DNA of 64,000 nucleotides from Fagopyrum homotropicum (taxonomy: Eukaryota; Streptophyta; Magnoliopsida; Caryophyllales; Polygonaceae), in contig BSWB01000001.1 of the NCBI GenBank assembly GCA_033239125.1, positions 28,113,501 through 28,177,500 of the forward strand, written 5' to 3'. The notes under the pieces are model-generated. The model searched no databases. It was not told where the DNA came from and worked only from the letters and a program-made list of their open reading frames with translations. A program made the position numbers and the translations under genes. Positions within the stretch are counted from its first letter, which is position 1, and each line of letters opens with the position of its first letter. This document shows, piece after piece, positions 46,332 through 59,058 of this stretch.

Positions 46332-46339
46332 TCTGCTAC

Positions 46340-46679
46340 CACATTCGCCTTCCCCGGGTGGTATAGAATCTCAAGATCAAAGTCCTTGATCAACTCCGCC
46401 CATCTCCGCTGGCGGTTATTCAACTCCCGCTGAGTGAATATATACTTCAGACTCTTATGATCGGTGAAAATCTGACACGTAGCTCCGTACAAATAATGCC
46501 TCCAAATCTTCAAAGCATGAACCATAACAGCCAACTCAAGATCATGGGTAGGGTAATTCTCGTACGTCTTCAGTTGTCTCGACCGTAAGCAATCACCTTA
46601 CCCCTCTACATCAGAACACATCCCAAGCCCAGCTTGGATACATCGCTATAAACCACGAAGTCCTCAATGCCCTTGGGCT
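46340..46679 (-). pseudogene. RNase H domain, Tekay-like
   Basis: Minus frame reads VHALKIWRHYLYG, IFTDHKSLKYIFTQ and LNNRQRRWAELIKDFDLEIL ending YHPGKANVVAD, the standard gypsy RNase H C-terminal half. It is cut on both sides by hAT insertions; upstream parts have stops. Confidence 0.8.
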
Positions 46680-46687
46680 GAGCTAGG

Positions 46688-47071
46688 TATGGTTGTGCAA
46701 AATCGGACCGAACCGGAATTTACGGTCCGGACCCGGTCCGGTCTATGGTCCAAGTTTTTTTGAAAACCCGGGTTACGGTCCGGGTCCGGTTTTGGACCGT
46801 ATTAAACCGTAACCCAGGTTGGACCGTAAACTACAAGTATCTGGTCCGGTTTTGGACAGGAAAACCTCATCAAAATTGCACAATTTAGGTGCAAACCGGT
46901 CCGGTCCGAAATATTCAAAATTGCACAATTTAAGTACAAACCGGTCCAACCTAGAACCGGACCGGTTTGGAACTGACCGTAACGGTCCGGTCCGGTCCGG
47001 TCTACGGTCCAGGGTTTTATCAGTTTACGATCCACCGGTCCGGTTTGGTCCGGACCATATGCACAACCCTA
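46688..47071. mobile_element. hAT-type MITE, 384 bp, with perfect 8-bp TSD
   Basis: Termini TATGGTTGTGCAAAATCGGA and, in reverse complement, TAGGGTTGTGCATATGGTCC. GAGCTAGG flanks both sides (46680-46687 and 47072-47079). The interior is packed with CCGGTCCGG and ACGGTCC repeats in both orientations. No transposase. Confidence 0.92.
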
Positions 47072-47079
47072 GAGCTAGG

Positions 47080-48260
47080 ATAGGAGCAAAGGTCAACCTC
47101 TTCTCCAGTTCCTCAAAGCTCTGCAGGCACGGCTCGGACCATACGAACCTCGTAGACTTTCTCAGCAAGGAAGTGAGCGGTCAAGCGATAATTGCAAAGC
47201 CCTCAACAAAACGTCGGTAGTAGCCCGTCAATCCTAAGAAGTTGCATACCTCCTTGACGTTCTTAGGAGGCGGCTAAGATGCTACTGACTCGATCTTCGC
47301 CGGATCTACCTTGATCCCTTCAGCTGAAACGATGTGACCAGAGAATGCTACCTCGGACATCCAGAACTCGCACTTAGAGAGCTTGGCGTACAACTCTCTA
47401 TCCTATAAGACTTGAAGAATAATCTTCAAGTGTCCTACATGCTCCTCTCTACTACGAGAGTACACCAGAATGGCATCTATGAAGACAACTACAAACTGGT
47501 CTATGAAGTCGATGAAGATGTTGTTCATCAACTCCATAAGACTACGGGTGCATTTGTAAGCCCGAATGGCATCACTACAAACTCGTAGTGGCCATACCTA
47601 GTCCGAAATGCCGTCTTGGTTATGTCCTGCTCTCTCACCCTCAGCTGGCGATATCCTGATCTCAAATCGATCCTCGAAAACACTGAAGCTCCATGCAGCT
47701 AATCCAAAAGATTGTTGATACGGGGAAATGGGTATTTGTTCTTGTTCATAACCTGGTTCGGCTCGCGGTAGTCGATGCATAACCTCATTTACATGTCTTT
47801 CTTCCTGACGAAGAGAACTGGTGCGCCCCAAGGAGATACACTAGGGCGGATGAAGCCCTTCTTTTCTAACTCCTCGAGTTGCTTCTTCAACTTAAGCATC
47901 TCGATAAGCGCCATACGATAAGGAGCCTTAGAAATTAGTCTCGTAATGGGCTCTAGCTCAATGCCAAAGTCTACACTCCTCAATGGAGGTAAACCTGATG
48001 GCTCTCCGAAAACGTTGGGAAACTCGCAAGTTACTGGAATCTCCTCCAAAGATGGACTCGTACTATCCTTCATGGCATAGCACAAAAAATCCTTGCATCC
48101 TTGACTGATAAGTCTCGCAACTCGCATTGCACTGATTACTGTATCAGTCTTCCCGAGATCCCATCCCTTGAAGATCTCAACATGGCCTGCATTTGTAGTG
48201 ACCGTCACTATTCTCTTGCCGATGTTCAGAATTGTTCGATGTCGATCCATCCAATCATGT
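47080..48260 (-). pseudogene. Reverse transcriptase, Tekay-like, active site altered
   Basis: Starts around SKAPYRMALIEMLKLKKQLE and GFIRPSVSPWGAPVLFVRKK, continues RLCIDYREPNQ, VFSRIDLRSGYRQLRV, ITKTAFRTRYGHYEF and VMPFGLTNAP. The catalytic box, normally FIDD, reads FIDAILVYSRS (about 47490-47460), so the second catalytic aspartate is lost. Several stops and frameshifts occur. Confidence 0.85.
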
Positions 48261-48978
48261 CAAGGATAACTTCTTCATATACTAGGTACATGAAGAAGAA
48301 GTCAGCTGGCCAATCGTGACCTCCTAGTCTAATAGGGCAATCGCGAACCTCTCGAGTACCTCGAATCTTACCCCCATTGGGTAATCCTATAAAGAAGGGT
48401 CTACCTTCTATGGTAAATAAGGTCAATCTATCTACACATGCATCAAATATAAAAGAATGCGTAGCACCGGTATCAAAAAGAACTCTGACAAGAAAACCAT
48501 TAATATGAATGGTACATGTGGTCGTTGGAGCGGTCGGTTCCACTACACTCCTCAGCTCATACACTCTGGTTGATGCATCTCTAGTGTTTGCAAAACCATA
48601 AACTCGTCCTCTACCTCTCCCTTGTCCCGGAGTGGAACCTTGAGGAACGGTAGAACCAGGAACTCTATGCTGTTGATGTTGATACTGAGACCTATGTCCT
48701 CCTCCTGTAACACTAGCAGGTGAGGAACCCTGTTGAGATAACGCCTTGCCCTGACGGCAAAACACATCTCTATACCCTGGCTTTCCACAGGAAAAACAAG
48801 TTACTGCGGGCTTCTTGCAATCAGCTCGAATGTGTCTAGCACCTCCGAAGTTATGACACTGCCGTCCTCTGTCGGTACTCTGCTGAAATCCAAAACGTCT
48901 CGGCTGATCTAGTCTTCTGTCTCTTCTCAGGACCTCTTGTCTGAGAAGCTCTCCGCTGACCTGGTTGGTCTCTCTCAT
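48261..48978 (-). pseudogene. Gag zinc knuckles and protease, Tekay-like
   Basis: Open for 250 codons from 48978 to 48226. Two CCHC-like knuckles come first, both degenerate (CHNFGGARHIRADC lacks the second Cys; CFSCGKPGYRDVFC has Tyr for His). A glutamine- and glycine-rich linker follows, then the retropepsin domain with VRVLFDTGATHSFIFDACVD (D-T-G intact) and a conserved end VILDMIGW near 48260. Confidence 0.8.
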
Positions 48979-49911
48979 ATGCAGAAACTCTATCCTGATA
49001 TTCCGTCAAGGAATCACAACGGAAACCAACAAGATAAGAGTGTGTAGACTCTCTCAATCTCCGAGAGAAAAGATAAACATGCTAATTCTCAGGTGGTGCA
49101 GACGAACCCACCAAAGACAACTCATCTTGAAACTTGCTGATGATCTCAACAATAGGAAAATCCTAGAATCCAGCCTCAAGGAAATCCTGAAGACGATCTC
49201 TCCTCAATTCTGCAGGACAATAGCGATCCCTGATCACTATCTTCATCTGCTCATAACTAGTGACCTTACTGCGAGCTGTCATCCACCAAGAATGAGCCTA
49301 ATCCTTTAGCAACGTATGTGTTATGTTGACTCGGCGTCCCTCTAGGCAACCAATCACCTCCATAGCAGAATCTAACTGTCCTATCCACAACTCCACCTCC
49401 AATCCAGTCTTTCCCGTGAAAGCGGGAACCTTCAGCTGGTCAAAAGTCTTCAACCAACTGTTAGGCTTCGGCTCCTTCGCCTCAACCGGCGCTCTAATAA
49501 CTTCAACAACTCTAGCAGGCGGGGCAACAACCTATGTAACTCTCTGCAAAACCTCAACTGATCTCGCGGGAACTGGCGGCACTATTGTTGGTCCTCCGAT
49601 CCTAATAAACTCATCAACTCTCTACACGTAGCCGCGATATGTAGAAGCTCCTATGGACACCCGACTAGACTCCATCGATGACGCTCTCTATGCTCCGGAC
49701 CTAGTGATGGTCCTGTTCTCAGCCTCAGGAATAACACTCTCAACAACATCCTCAACAAACGCCTCAACGATAGCGGATCAGCAACTGGGGCTTAGCCCCG
49801 ATCTCTAGCTAGTGGAGGTCTTCTTGCACGTCCTCGTCCACGGACGGCAGGGGGAAGTGGTGGTCGACCCCTTCCTCGCCCCATAGCAGATGTAGCTCTA
49901 GTACGCGTCAT
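48979..49911 (-). pseudogene. Gag, Tekay-like
   Basis: Begins at the ATG at 49911-49909 (MTRTRATSAMGRGRG, an Arg/Gly/Pro-rich N-terminus). The central gag domain near 49440-49100 is broken by stops and frameshifts. Homologous to 8961-7900. Confidence 0.7.
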
Positions 49912-50204
49912 CTGCCATAAGGATAGATATATAAGAATATATATATATAGATATAAGGTCATGCTACAGCTAAAGCAGAAATCCAAGAAAAAGCACACAT
50001 AAAGGCCAACATATAAGAAACTAAACTACTGAGATCCGCAAAGGTAGTGGTGGTTGCCCGTACATCAATCCCAGACCGACAAGTTTAAAACAAAAACCCC
50101 CTGTTGAAAACGTTAGACCCCTTGCGGGTTCTATTTATTTATCCATCAGACGTTTAGAAGATTTCGAGTGCCATTGTTGCCAACCTAGAGCTCTCATTCC
50201 ATAT

Positions 50205-51458
50205 TGTAACACCCCAAGTTTTGGGAACTCGAAGTGTTACGGGGTAGGACCTCACAATGGGTCCCGACCCTCAGAATAGCAGCAGCACAACGGATCTTAC
50301 AACAAGGCACATACAAATGAAAACCAAAACTCAATATAAAACCAAAGGTTAAAACAAAAGGAAGCGTAAAATACTCACAGGCGAGTTCAAAACAAAAGGG
50401 AAAGCAACCATATAAACATAAGTAAATAAGTCAAAACACTCAAACCAATATACGGAATGAAGCTAAGTAAGTCCAAGGGACTTACATTACTCGAAGGTAA
50501 CTCAAAGCTCAACAAACAAGTCAAAGAACGGCTCAGTTTCCATCAGGAAAGGAGCAAGGAAATCCTGATCACACAAGCATCACGAATCAAGAACGAAACG
50601 GTTGCTATAAGTTTATACCTTCTAGTCTTAATGATCTCTAAGAGATCTCAACAAGCTAAGGGCTCAACCTTAATCTTACAGCATACTCAAGGGACAAGGA
50701 ACATCCATAAGAAATCAGGAAAGGAACGAGGAAAGCAAGGAAGGAAGCAACTCACAAGAACGGGAATTACTGCAGAAGAAGCCACGGGGGCGGCTGGGTA
50801 AAGGCGCAGGGGCGGCAGGGAGGAAATTCGCGGGGCGGCTCTGTGCAGGCGCGGGGGCGGATTCTCAGCAAAAGACACTATCGTTTCTTCTCGACAGAAC
50901 TCTCAGCAAGGGATCCAAAGCTCGAACCTTTGACCCAACCACGTCAAGACTAAACCAAAAGAGCTTGAGAACATCAACACATCAACTACGGGGATGCAAA
51001 CAAGAATCAAGGTTCAAACTTGATTCTTGGAGAAGAAGAAAAGAAAGAACGAAAGGAGAAAATAAAACAAAAGGAAAAGGCATGTATCAACTACATGAAC
51101 GTGATGAAGAACTCAGAGGAGAAGACTTACACGTTCGGTAAGAGATCATATGAAGCAAGGGAGACGGTTGCAGCTTCACGGTTGGGAGAAAGGCGTAAGC
51201 AAGAAACGAGAAAAGGGAGAAAAGACGGGTTTATATAGAAGAGGCGAGCAAGATAGATGGAAAGGACGTTCTAGGGTTAGAAGAAGATAAGGAAGCCGTC
51301 CCATAAGATAGAAGATCGGATCTTCTATCTATGGAAAGAAGATAAAACGAACGAAAGAAAGATCGGGCGCGATCTGTAGTCAGCTACAGGGGCGGTTGAT
51401 CCTGTCGCGGGTGCGGCTTGCCGCAGGGACGGTGAAGACGAAAGACTGGGGTCTTACA
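50205..51458 (-). repeat. 5' LTR of the second Tekay-like element
   Basis: Plus strand TGTAACACCCC...GGTCTTACA. The adjoining PBS is mutated (GAGCTCTCATTCCATA where the first copy has GAGCTCTGATACCATA). Shorter than the first copy by an internal deletion of about 420 bases. GCAGGGGCGG and GGGGCGG repeats lie near 50780-50860 and 51385-51430. Confidence 0.82.
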
Positions 51459-52719
51459 ACGATTAAGCTAAAACTTTCTAAAAAAAAGGTAAAAATCTCA
51501 ACAAAATAAAACCCCAATCAAATAAATATAATTTACTTAAAATATGAGACATAATTTAATTCTATTTAATTGATTTCAAAAAAAAGTTTTGTTGGATGGT
51601 ATCTCTAATTTGGACCAAAAGTTTAAATTTTGATTTAAGTCTCTTTTTTGTTGAATTTTCTAGTAATTAAGTTAAATTTTATCCATATTTTGAGGTGAAT
51701 GACTCAAATTTGTAATATTGCCGTTTTTGGAAGAATCCAATTTATTTCTAAAAAATAGTTTTTTTTATAATATCTCAATAATATAACTAAAGAACTTGAA
51801 ATATTTACATCATAACGGGTCTATTTAGGAGCCCAAAATGTAGCATTTGGTAATTTATGAAGTTAAAGTTGATGTTTAAGATAAAATTTTATTAGATTGT
51901 GGTGTTTGAAAGTCCCAACGTTTGGAAAATCAGGTAGTTGAAGGAAGATTATGGTAACTAATATTTATCTCGTTCCATAAGCTCCTCCTTGGTATATGAC
52001 ATAACTGATGCAATATTTAAAAATTTTCTTTCTTACAATTAACTCTAGAAATATTAGGGATTATTCATTTCGACATGAAAAAATTACAGCATGCTAATTA
52101 ATGGTTAATGTTGGGAATTAACAAAAGTGGAGAATAATGGACAAATTTATTGAACCCAATTACTCAAACCAACCATCATCCTCGCACATGAGTCACCATC
52201 ACAATAGTGGGCAAGTCGTCAAAGCGATGCCTTGAACCTGATCCCTCACGGCCTTGAATATTGGGTAAATTTATCGAGCCCGATTCCTCAATCCCTCAAA
52301 ATGTGAAACTTGAGTCCTCCATCTCAACCTCGAACCCGAATACTCTCTTGCCATCACCTGCCCAAATTCAAGCCTTCTCGATTACATCCATATCCACTAC
52401 CATTTGAGCCAAATAGTCCAAGCGAAGCCTCCTTGCCATCCGTTTCTGATTCGATGCCAATGGAAATGAATCCGCCATCAACGGTCCGTACTTTCCGCCG
52501 CCAAGGATCTGAAGGAGTTGAAGAAGATCGGTGAAAAGCTCTTCAAACTTAATCTGAAAAATGGGTTAGGTTGGGTAATATTAGGAATAAGTTAAATAAA
52601 TTTATCGAAATAAATGTGAAAATGGGGCAAAAGATGGGATCGGTAATATTAGGAAAACTTATTAAGCTTAGTTTTTTATTTATTTAGTGAGATTGTTAGG
52701 GTTATTTTTTTATTCTTAA
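51459..52719. other. Intergenic; GC-richer coding-like patch at 52280-52560
   Basis: Mostly AT-rich. The patch 52280-52560 has codon-like composition in plus frames (a 74-codon open frame from 52310), but no domain is recognised. It may be a captured gene fragment. Confidence 0.35.
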
Positions 52720-52752
52720 CTAGTTTAATGCCCGCACCTTGTGCGAGGTTGC
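52720..52752 (-). mobile_element. Helitron 3' terminus (element extends rightwards)
   Basis: Minus strand ends with the imperfect hairpin CCTCGCACAAGGTGCGGG, then CTAG at 52723-52720 and T. Same family as the terminus at 19210. No matching TC start was found to the right. Confidence 0.5.
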
Positions 52753-54110
52753 CTAAATAAAAAATATTATATTTTTACTTTCATGCATCATATATTTGAT
52801 ATCAATCTATAATAAAAACTATTTTTATTAATTAATATGACTAACATGTGAGGATTAATTTTTTTAAAATAAATAGAAGAACATAATTAAAATTCTATTA
52901 CAAAGCTTATTATTCAAGTATTATATTTATACCTTAATATACTATCACTTTTACTTAGATTTAGATAGAGGAGCAAAATTTAATTTAGTTTTAAATCTTC
53001 AACTTCGACCTTCTTCAACATTTTCGCTGATCTATTCTTTGTTTAACGACAATCAATCCTTGTAAGTATTCCAAATTCTCTCAACAATATACCATTTTAA
53101 TGGCTTCGATTTTCGTTCAAATCGAAAACAGGTGATGAACGTTTTCCCTAAAATCCATACTCAAAACCGCCATTGTTGAACTGTAACTACATGGACTTTC
53201 ATTCTCTCGGCCTTGCATGTGTTATGAAGCATGATTTTGTGATTTATATTCGATTAGGTTTTTGATTCCGACGACACAAAGAAGAACAGATCTGTTTTTG
53301 GCTGTTATGGAACTTAATTTTGAAATTAGCCATTTCTGTGGATTTTATGTATTTCAATTAACAGTGATGAAAGATTATGTACATAAATTATGTTTTCATG
53401 TGTTTTATGTACTGATACTTTCCCAAAACACTGTGTTATTTTTGTGGTCGATGGTCTTATATTATGTAAATGTATGGTTTGTAACTTCAAATATTGGATG
53501 AATTATGTATGTATACGATTTTATGTATGTAATTATAGTATGGATCAGATTTATGTACATAAACAGATGATGGCAAATGTTATATATTACATTATGTATA
53601 CCCGGTATATCATTTTTGTACATAATTACAGAATGTGTTAGTTTAACCTTAACGATTATGTACTTACTTTGATATGTGTGTTTTTTGTATCATATAAATT
53701 CTGTATCGTAGTTTATGTATATAATTACAGTATGATTTAGACATTTATGTATCTTATTTTATCACATAAGTAATAAGTTTATGTATGAGGAATATGTACA
53801 TAGTTATAGAATGACTCAGTTTATGTTTGATCAATATGTACTTTAATTTCTTATGAACTGAGTGTATTAGTCGATGTTCCAAGTTTTTGACTGTCTCAAG
53901 TTATGGTTGACAGATTTATGTTTGAGTTTGTATTATGTATGCACTGTAGGTCATGTACAATGCTTTGTTTATGTTATTGCAATGTTTATGTAGCTATTAT
54001 GTGCATAATATTATGTAGGACATTTAGCATATACAGAAATTATGTAATGTAGTATTTAGCTAGAAATTGACTGAGAATTTTTTCTATTTACTATTTGTTT
54101 GAAGAACAAA
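52753..54110 (+). other. Upstream and leader region of the Ulp1 gene
   Basis: No long ORF. Possible 5' UTR at about 52990-53140, with donor-like CTTGTAAGT (53058) and CAGGTGATG (53130). From about 53360 to 54060 there are more than a dozen TTATGTAC, TATGTATG or TATGTACATAA motifs, probably in a leader intron. Confidence 0.45.
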
Positions 54111-57100
54111 ATGGTAACCACGAAACAAATGGCTGTCAAAAACCAAACAAAGGAACAAAGAGATGAAGCACAGGCTCGTCGCATAAAAAAGGTGAATATT
54201 TGAAATCAAATTGCTATATTATTCACAGGAATTATGTAACAGTATAGTCAAGCACATAAAAACATAAATTAATCTTTGATTACTATTATGTTATATTATT
54301 TATACTTTTAATAGTTTCTGATTACATTTGCATAGTCATATCAGTTATTTTCTTATTTATGTACAATATTGTATATAGTACTAGTTAAGTCTAGTTGATA
54401 ATGAAGTATTTTACCTTATGTACATTTCAGCGGAGAGAGATGGGTGGTTCTTGTACGCAAGATGTCAATAGACTAATAAATTCTGATAACCCACAGATTA
54501 AGGTAAGTAAATTGAAATTTGCACCACATAGTTTACATTTGTTGATCATAAAGATAAATGCATTTTCCATTTTATGTTTATGCAGTTTACGTACAGATGG
54601 ACAGAAACTAAGAAATCAATAAATGGCAGAATCAATAGCTATATGAAGCTTCCTCTGATACCTATGATTTTGGATGAGCTATCTACAGCTGACAAAAACA
54701 GACTTAAGGGGTCAATTTTTGGGCCTCTGTTGGAGATGAGCACTAAAATCAAAATGTCCAACCAGCTCATTCACTTTATGTTAATGAGGGAGTTAAAGAC
54801 GAGGAGACATTACTCCATGTGGTTTGCAATTAACAGTGTTCTTTTGAGGTTTAGTGTCATTGAGTTTTGTGAGATTATCGGACTCCCAAATTCTCCGGAA
54901 TCTGGCTCAGGTATAGAAGAAATGGAGGATGTCAACATGAGAGATGTAGTTGGGATTGACAGATGCACAAACGATGAATTGGAGCAAATCTTCAAGGATG
55001 AGCCGAAGGAGTCTCCCAACAAGTACAAAATGGCACTCATTTTGTTCATTGAAGGTGTTTTAGCATCAAAGAATGGAAAGACTTTGATATCGCAGCACAC
55101 TATCAATCTCCTAAGTGACATGGAGTTGTTCAACAACTTTCCATGGGGTCGTTTTGCTTACACCATAACTAGGAGATCATTTCAATCGTGCCATGCTGGA
55201 AAGGAGAGAAACAGCGGTGGATACCAGATTGGTGGATTCCCTTTGGCATTACAGGTAATGTATAGGTTCTAAATTTGTCAATGGTTAAGGAATATTTATT
55301 TATTGTTATGTACTATCTGTGTAACATGCTTATGTATAACATTGTTATGTATATGTACAGGTTTTACACATAGTACCGATCTGTGTCATGCTTATGTGCA
55401 TATTATTATTTACTTGATTTTGTTTTATTTATTATATGCTTATGTACTCATTCCATTATGATAAATGTGTTACATCATTATAGTAAATGAATTATGTATT
55501 TATTAGATTGAGTTGCAACATCTATGTACTAACTGTTATGTATACATATGTGTAAATAAGCATTTGTGTTGATTAATTATAGTTTTCATTTTTGTAATAT
55601 TTGTAGATACTTGTCTTCAATTCCATACCAAAGTTTGCAAAGCATTTCGCAACTATAATCAATGCAGAGGCAACCCCATCATGCCTCAGGTATGTATCCA
55701 AATCTGGGAAGGGTGGCAAGCTATACCCTGGATATACTGAGCTGCAGGGTATTGCTGAAACTCTTCAAACAGAAGACATTAAGACAGTTGATGTTGAGAA
55801 GGAAGAGGATGATTATGAAAGCTGGTATATGGAGGGTGATGATGACAAGATTGATGCACTATTTGGTATTGGGTTTCATAATGTTGTCCCCATAGTGACT
55901 AGGCCTATAATTTATCATGCAAAGGAGGAAGAGTTTAGGTTTGTTTTAATCAAAATTAGTAAATTTTTTTATTTCATACATTACGTGATATGTAACGTAC
56001 ACCCTGTTTGTGTTATTATGTAGGCCTAGTACTGAGAAAGTTGTGATCCGAGAAATCAACGATGACAAGGATGATAAAGATGACTTTGTGAACCCACCAG
56101 AAGACATTGGTATGTAGTAACCATTGGTTTTCATTTTATGTAGATTGACTTGTATGTAGTATCCAATTATGTACTACATCAAATATTATACTCATGTGTT
56201 GTTGATTATATTAAACAGGAGAGGTTCAGCCTGATAAACCATCTAGCAGTGCATCCAAAGGTGTAGGTAAGAGGAAACTGGAAGAAGCCATACCCAATCC
56301 AGAAGCCAAAAGGTTAAATTTATTTATATTTACATATAGTACATCCAAAGATTTATGTAGTATAAGAAATATAACACTTCATATATACACATATAGTTCT
56401 GCGACCAAAAGTACAGGAAAGAGGAAAAAGCAAACACCCAAGCCATCTCCAGAACCAACAAGGTTAAACTTATGTATATGTACTTATGTATATGTAACAT
56501 GGTTATGTACAATGAATTATATGTATTCATACGTACAGAATATATTATGTATTATTTGACAAATATGTAGATCATCAAAGCGCATTAACAAGGCCAAGGA
56601 TTCACCACCACCACTCAATACCAAGCAGACTCCTTCAGAACCCCATACAGAGGACCAACATAATGTCAATATTTCTGCGGGAAAGAAGTCCACCCCTGTG
56701 CCACATGACACAACTAAGTAAGCAAAATAAATGCACTTTATGTACAATAATATTACATTATGTATATTCAGAAATATGGTGTACCTTATGTATGTCCATA
56801 ATAAACAGCACTCAACCTGAACAAGCACAACCATTATGGGTTGAAGTGTTGATGTCAAAGATGGATGCACTACAGAAGGGACAGGACATTCTTGCTGAAA
56901 AAGTTGATGCAATGCAGAAGGTGCAGAGCATTCTGTGTGAAAAAGTGGAGGAACAAGGGATTCTGATTGATGATCTGACGACTTATGCAACAGACTTAGG
57001 TTCTCTCTACGAGCAGTTAGAGACAACTGTGTTCGTGTCTAGCAAGAAAATTGAAAAGAACATAAAGAGTTGTGTAAATGATGCTATGAAACAATATGCG

Positions 57101-58505
57101 TCAGCTGAAGTTCATCAAACTCACGCAACAGAAAGCGATCATCAAACAGCTGATGTCGATCAAATTCCTACCAAAGATGCCAAGGATGATGTAATGGTAG
57201 AGGAAATTGGTGCTGAATCCAGTGAGGTATGATATATTTATGACAAACTATCAACTTTATGTACACTGCCAGTGATTGATACATAAACTTAGGACTATGA
57301 ATCTGTTACATTATGTAGTATATACTATCCATGCATATGAACTGTATGCAGTTGTTAGAGTAGCAAATTATGTATGTGCAAATTATATGTATAATTGTTT
57401 ATGTATTAACAGACCATGTATATTTATGTACAGAATTCTGAAAAAGCTGTGCCAGAAAGGAAGGTGGGTTTAAGAATGCCCAAAGAAAGTAAATATAAAC
57501 GCACACCCTTCCGCAAAAATGTCAAGCTACCTAAAGAACCACGCATGGGTATGTTGACATTAAAGGAGCGACAAACCCTATACAATTGGGTCAAAAACAA
57601 AGACGGGAATGGGTCAGTAAGAGGTTTCATAAAGACCATATCTAGGGACACAATTGAATCCATTATTAAGCCTGGCGGTTGGATTAAAGATGAGGTTTGT
57701 ATACTAAACTGATTTTATGTAGATATATATTTATGTCATTTACATAATATTGTGATGTGTTTATAATGTAAATTAGGTCATTGATGAGCTGATTATGCAT
57801 ATCCGTATGAGCATCTGTGAAAATCCAGAAAAATATGGACGCTTCGCTGTACTACCAACCGGATGGACCCGAGCTTACAACCGTACAACATTTTCAAATT
57901 TCTTGGACATTAAGAATGACAACCCAAACTTCAAAGAAAGTATGTTTCAAGTCATCACCGGCGATGTTCCACAAATGTTCCCCAAATCACTGTATGATGT
58001 TGACATCATTTACTCTCCATTCAACCTTCTGGACACTCACTGGGTCGCATTGGAAATAAACCTGCTTGACTGGTGTATTTATGTGTATGACGCACAAGTC
58101 ACGTACATAAAGGAGGACAAATTACAGCACCTTATCGAGCCCCTTGCTGTTATGTTCCCACAGGTTCTGAGGGTCCATGGTAAGCATTCTAGATTGGAAG
58201 ACAAGCTCAAGATCCCATTGAAAGTGATCAGGAAGAATGATTTAAACACAAATGCTGATGGGTATGTACAGTATTTTGTTAATTAATATTGTGTTACATA
58301 TTTTATGTGTTAATCATTATGAAACATAAACTGATTTCATTTTATCCCTTTGCATTGTAGGGGTAGCTGTGGAATATACACGTTGAAATACATTCAATAT
58401 CTTGCATCTGGTAGGAAGGATTTCAACGACATAGATGATGAAGTCGTTCAAGCTGTTAGGGAGCAGATTGCAAATGCTGTGTTTACAAGACAGTGGAAGA
58501 ATTGA
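54111..58505 (+). CDS. DUF1985 and Ulp1-like (C48) protease of a Mutator-like element
   Basis: Twelve exons: 54111-54191, 54431-54502, 54586-55254, 55607-55938, 56024-56109, 56219-56312, 56397-56462, 56571-56717, 56809-57226, 57434-57694, 57777-58261, 58361-58505. All introns are GT-AG and the joined frame (2856 bases, 951 residues) is open throughout. Residues about 52-275 form a DUF1985-type domain (LPLIPMILDELS to GGFPLALQ). The middle is charged and low-complexity with a coiled-coil-like stretch (MDALQKGQDILAEKVDAMQK). The C-terminal Ulp1 domain has catalytic His830 (DTHWVALE), Asp847 (YVYDA) and Cys907 (GSCGIYT). Ulp1 enzymes cut SUMO-type conjugates; the role of the transposon forms is unknown. 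Oddities: the residue before Cys is Ser rather than the usual Asp, and the oxyanion-hole Gln position (six before Cys) holds Asn. Convergent with the transposase. Confidence 0.85.
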
Positions 58506-59058
58506 GCCGAAGAAATGTGATTGTGTTCAAACAATATGTACTGTTGATCATGAACATAGTTATGTAGGAAGAAGTTGTGAAATACTTATGTATCCAACGT
58601 TATATGTTTTATTAGTTTATGTACGGTTTTCGATCTGTTATGTAGACATCTATTATGAACATAATTGTGTCTTTTGACCTTATGTAATGTTTTGATATGC
58701 ACAAATTTTCATGTTATGTATATATTTAGTTGCAACATAATTATGTACTGATCCATTATGCACTGTTTTTTTTAGTTTAATACAAACATAATACCTTTAC
58801 ATATACATAAGTGTATGTTTATACAGTAGCATATGTAACATAATTAGTATACAGTTTGCTCTCCAACATATGTGATGGATTTATGTACGTATGTACTTCA
58901 GTGTCAATTTCAATGATGTATCTTTAAGTATGATAATCGAGGTTATAGTTCACAATATAGTCAAATGAACGTAACTATAGTAATTTCAATGATGTATCTA
59001 TGTAGTTCAATGTCAAGCAATATTAGTCAAAACTGGTTCATCTACATAAACATAAACT
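58506..59058. other. Convergent 3' regions of the two MULE genes
   Basis: No gene. TTATGTA motifs in plus orientation continue to about 58750, and minus-orientation (TACATAA) forms begin near 58785. Confidence 0.5.

Larger units (their letters stand above)
43905..51458 (-). mobile_element. Tekay-like Ty3/gypsy element, 3'-truncated, with two nested hAT elements
   Basis: Minus-strand order: LTR 51458-50205, degenerate PBS about 50200-50183, gag from 49911, protease, reverse transcriptase, RNase H and integrase down to 43905. The 3' end, including any chromodomain and the 3' LTR, is missing beyond the RYVGSY region near 43910. Two hAT insertions (45117-46331 and 46688-47071) interrupt pol. Motifs match the Tekay/Del lineage of chromoviruses (PYRMALIEM, GFIRPSVSPWGAPVLFV). 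All genes are broken. Confidence 0.85.

Noticed and set aside
46819..47220. 133-codon plus-strand ORF rich in repeated GPVRSG-like text
   Set aside because: It is a reading of the CCGGTCC repeats inside the hAT MITE running into antisense Tekay sequence.
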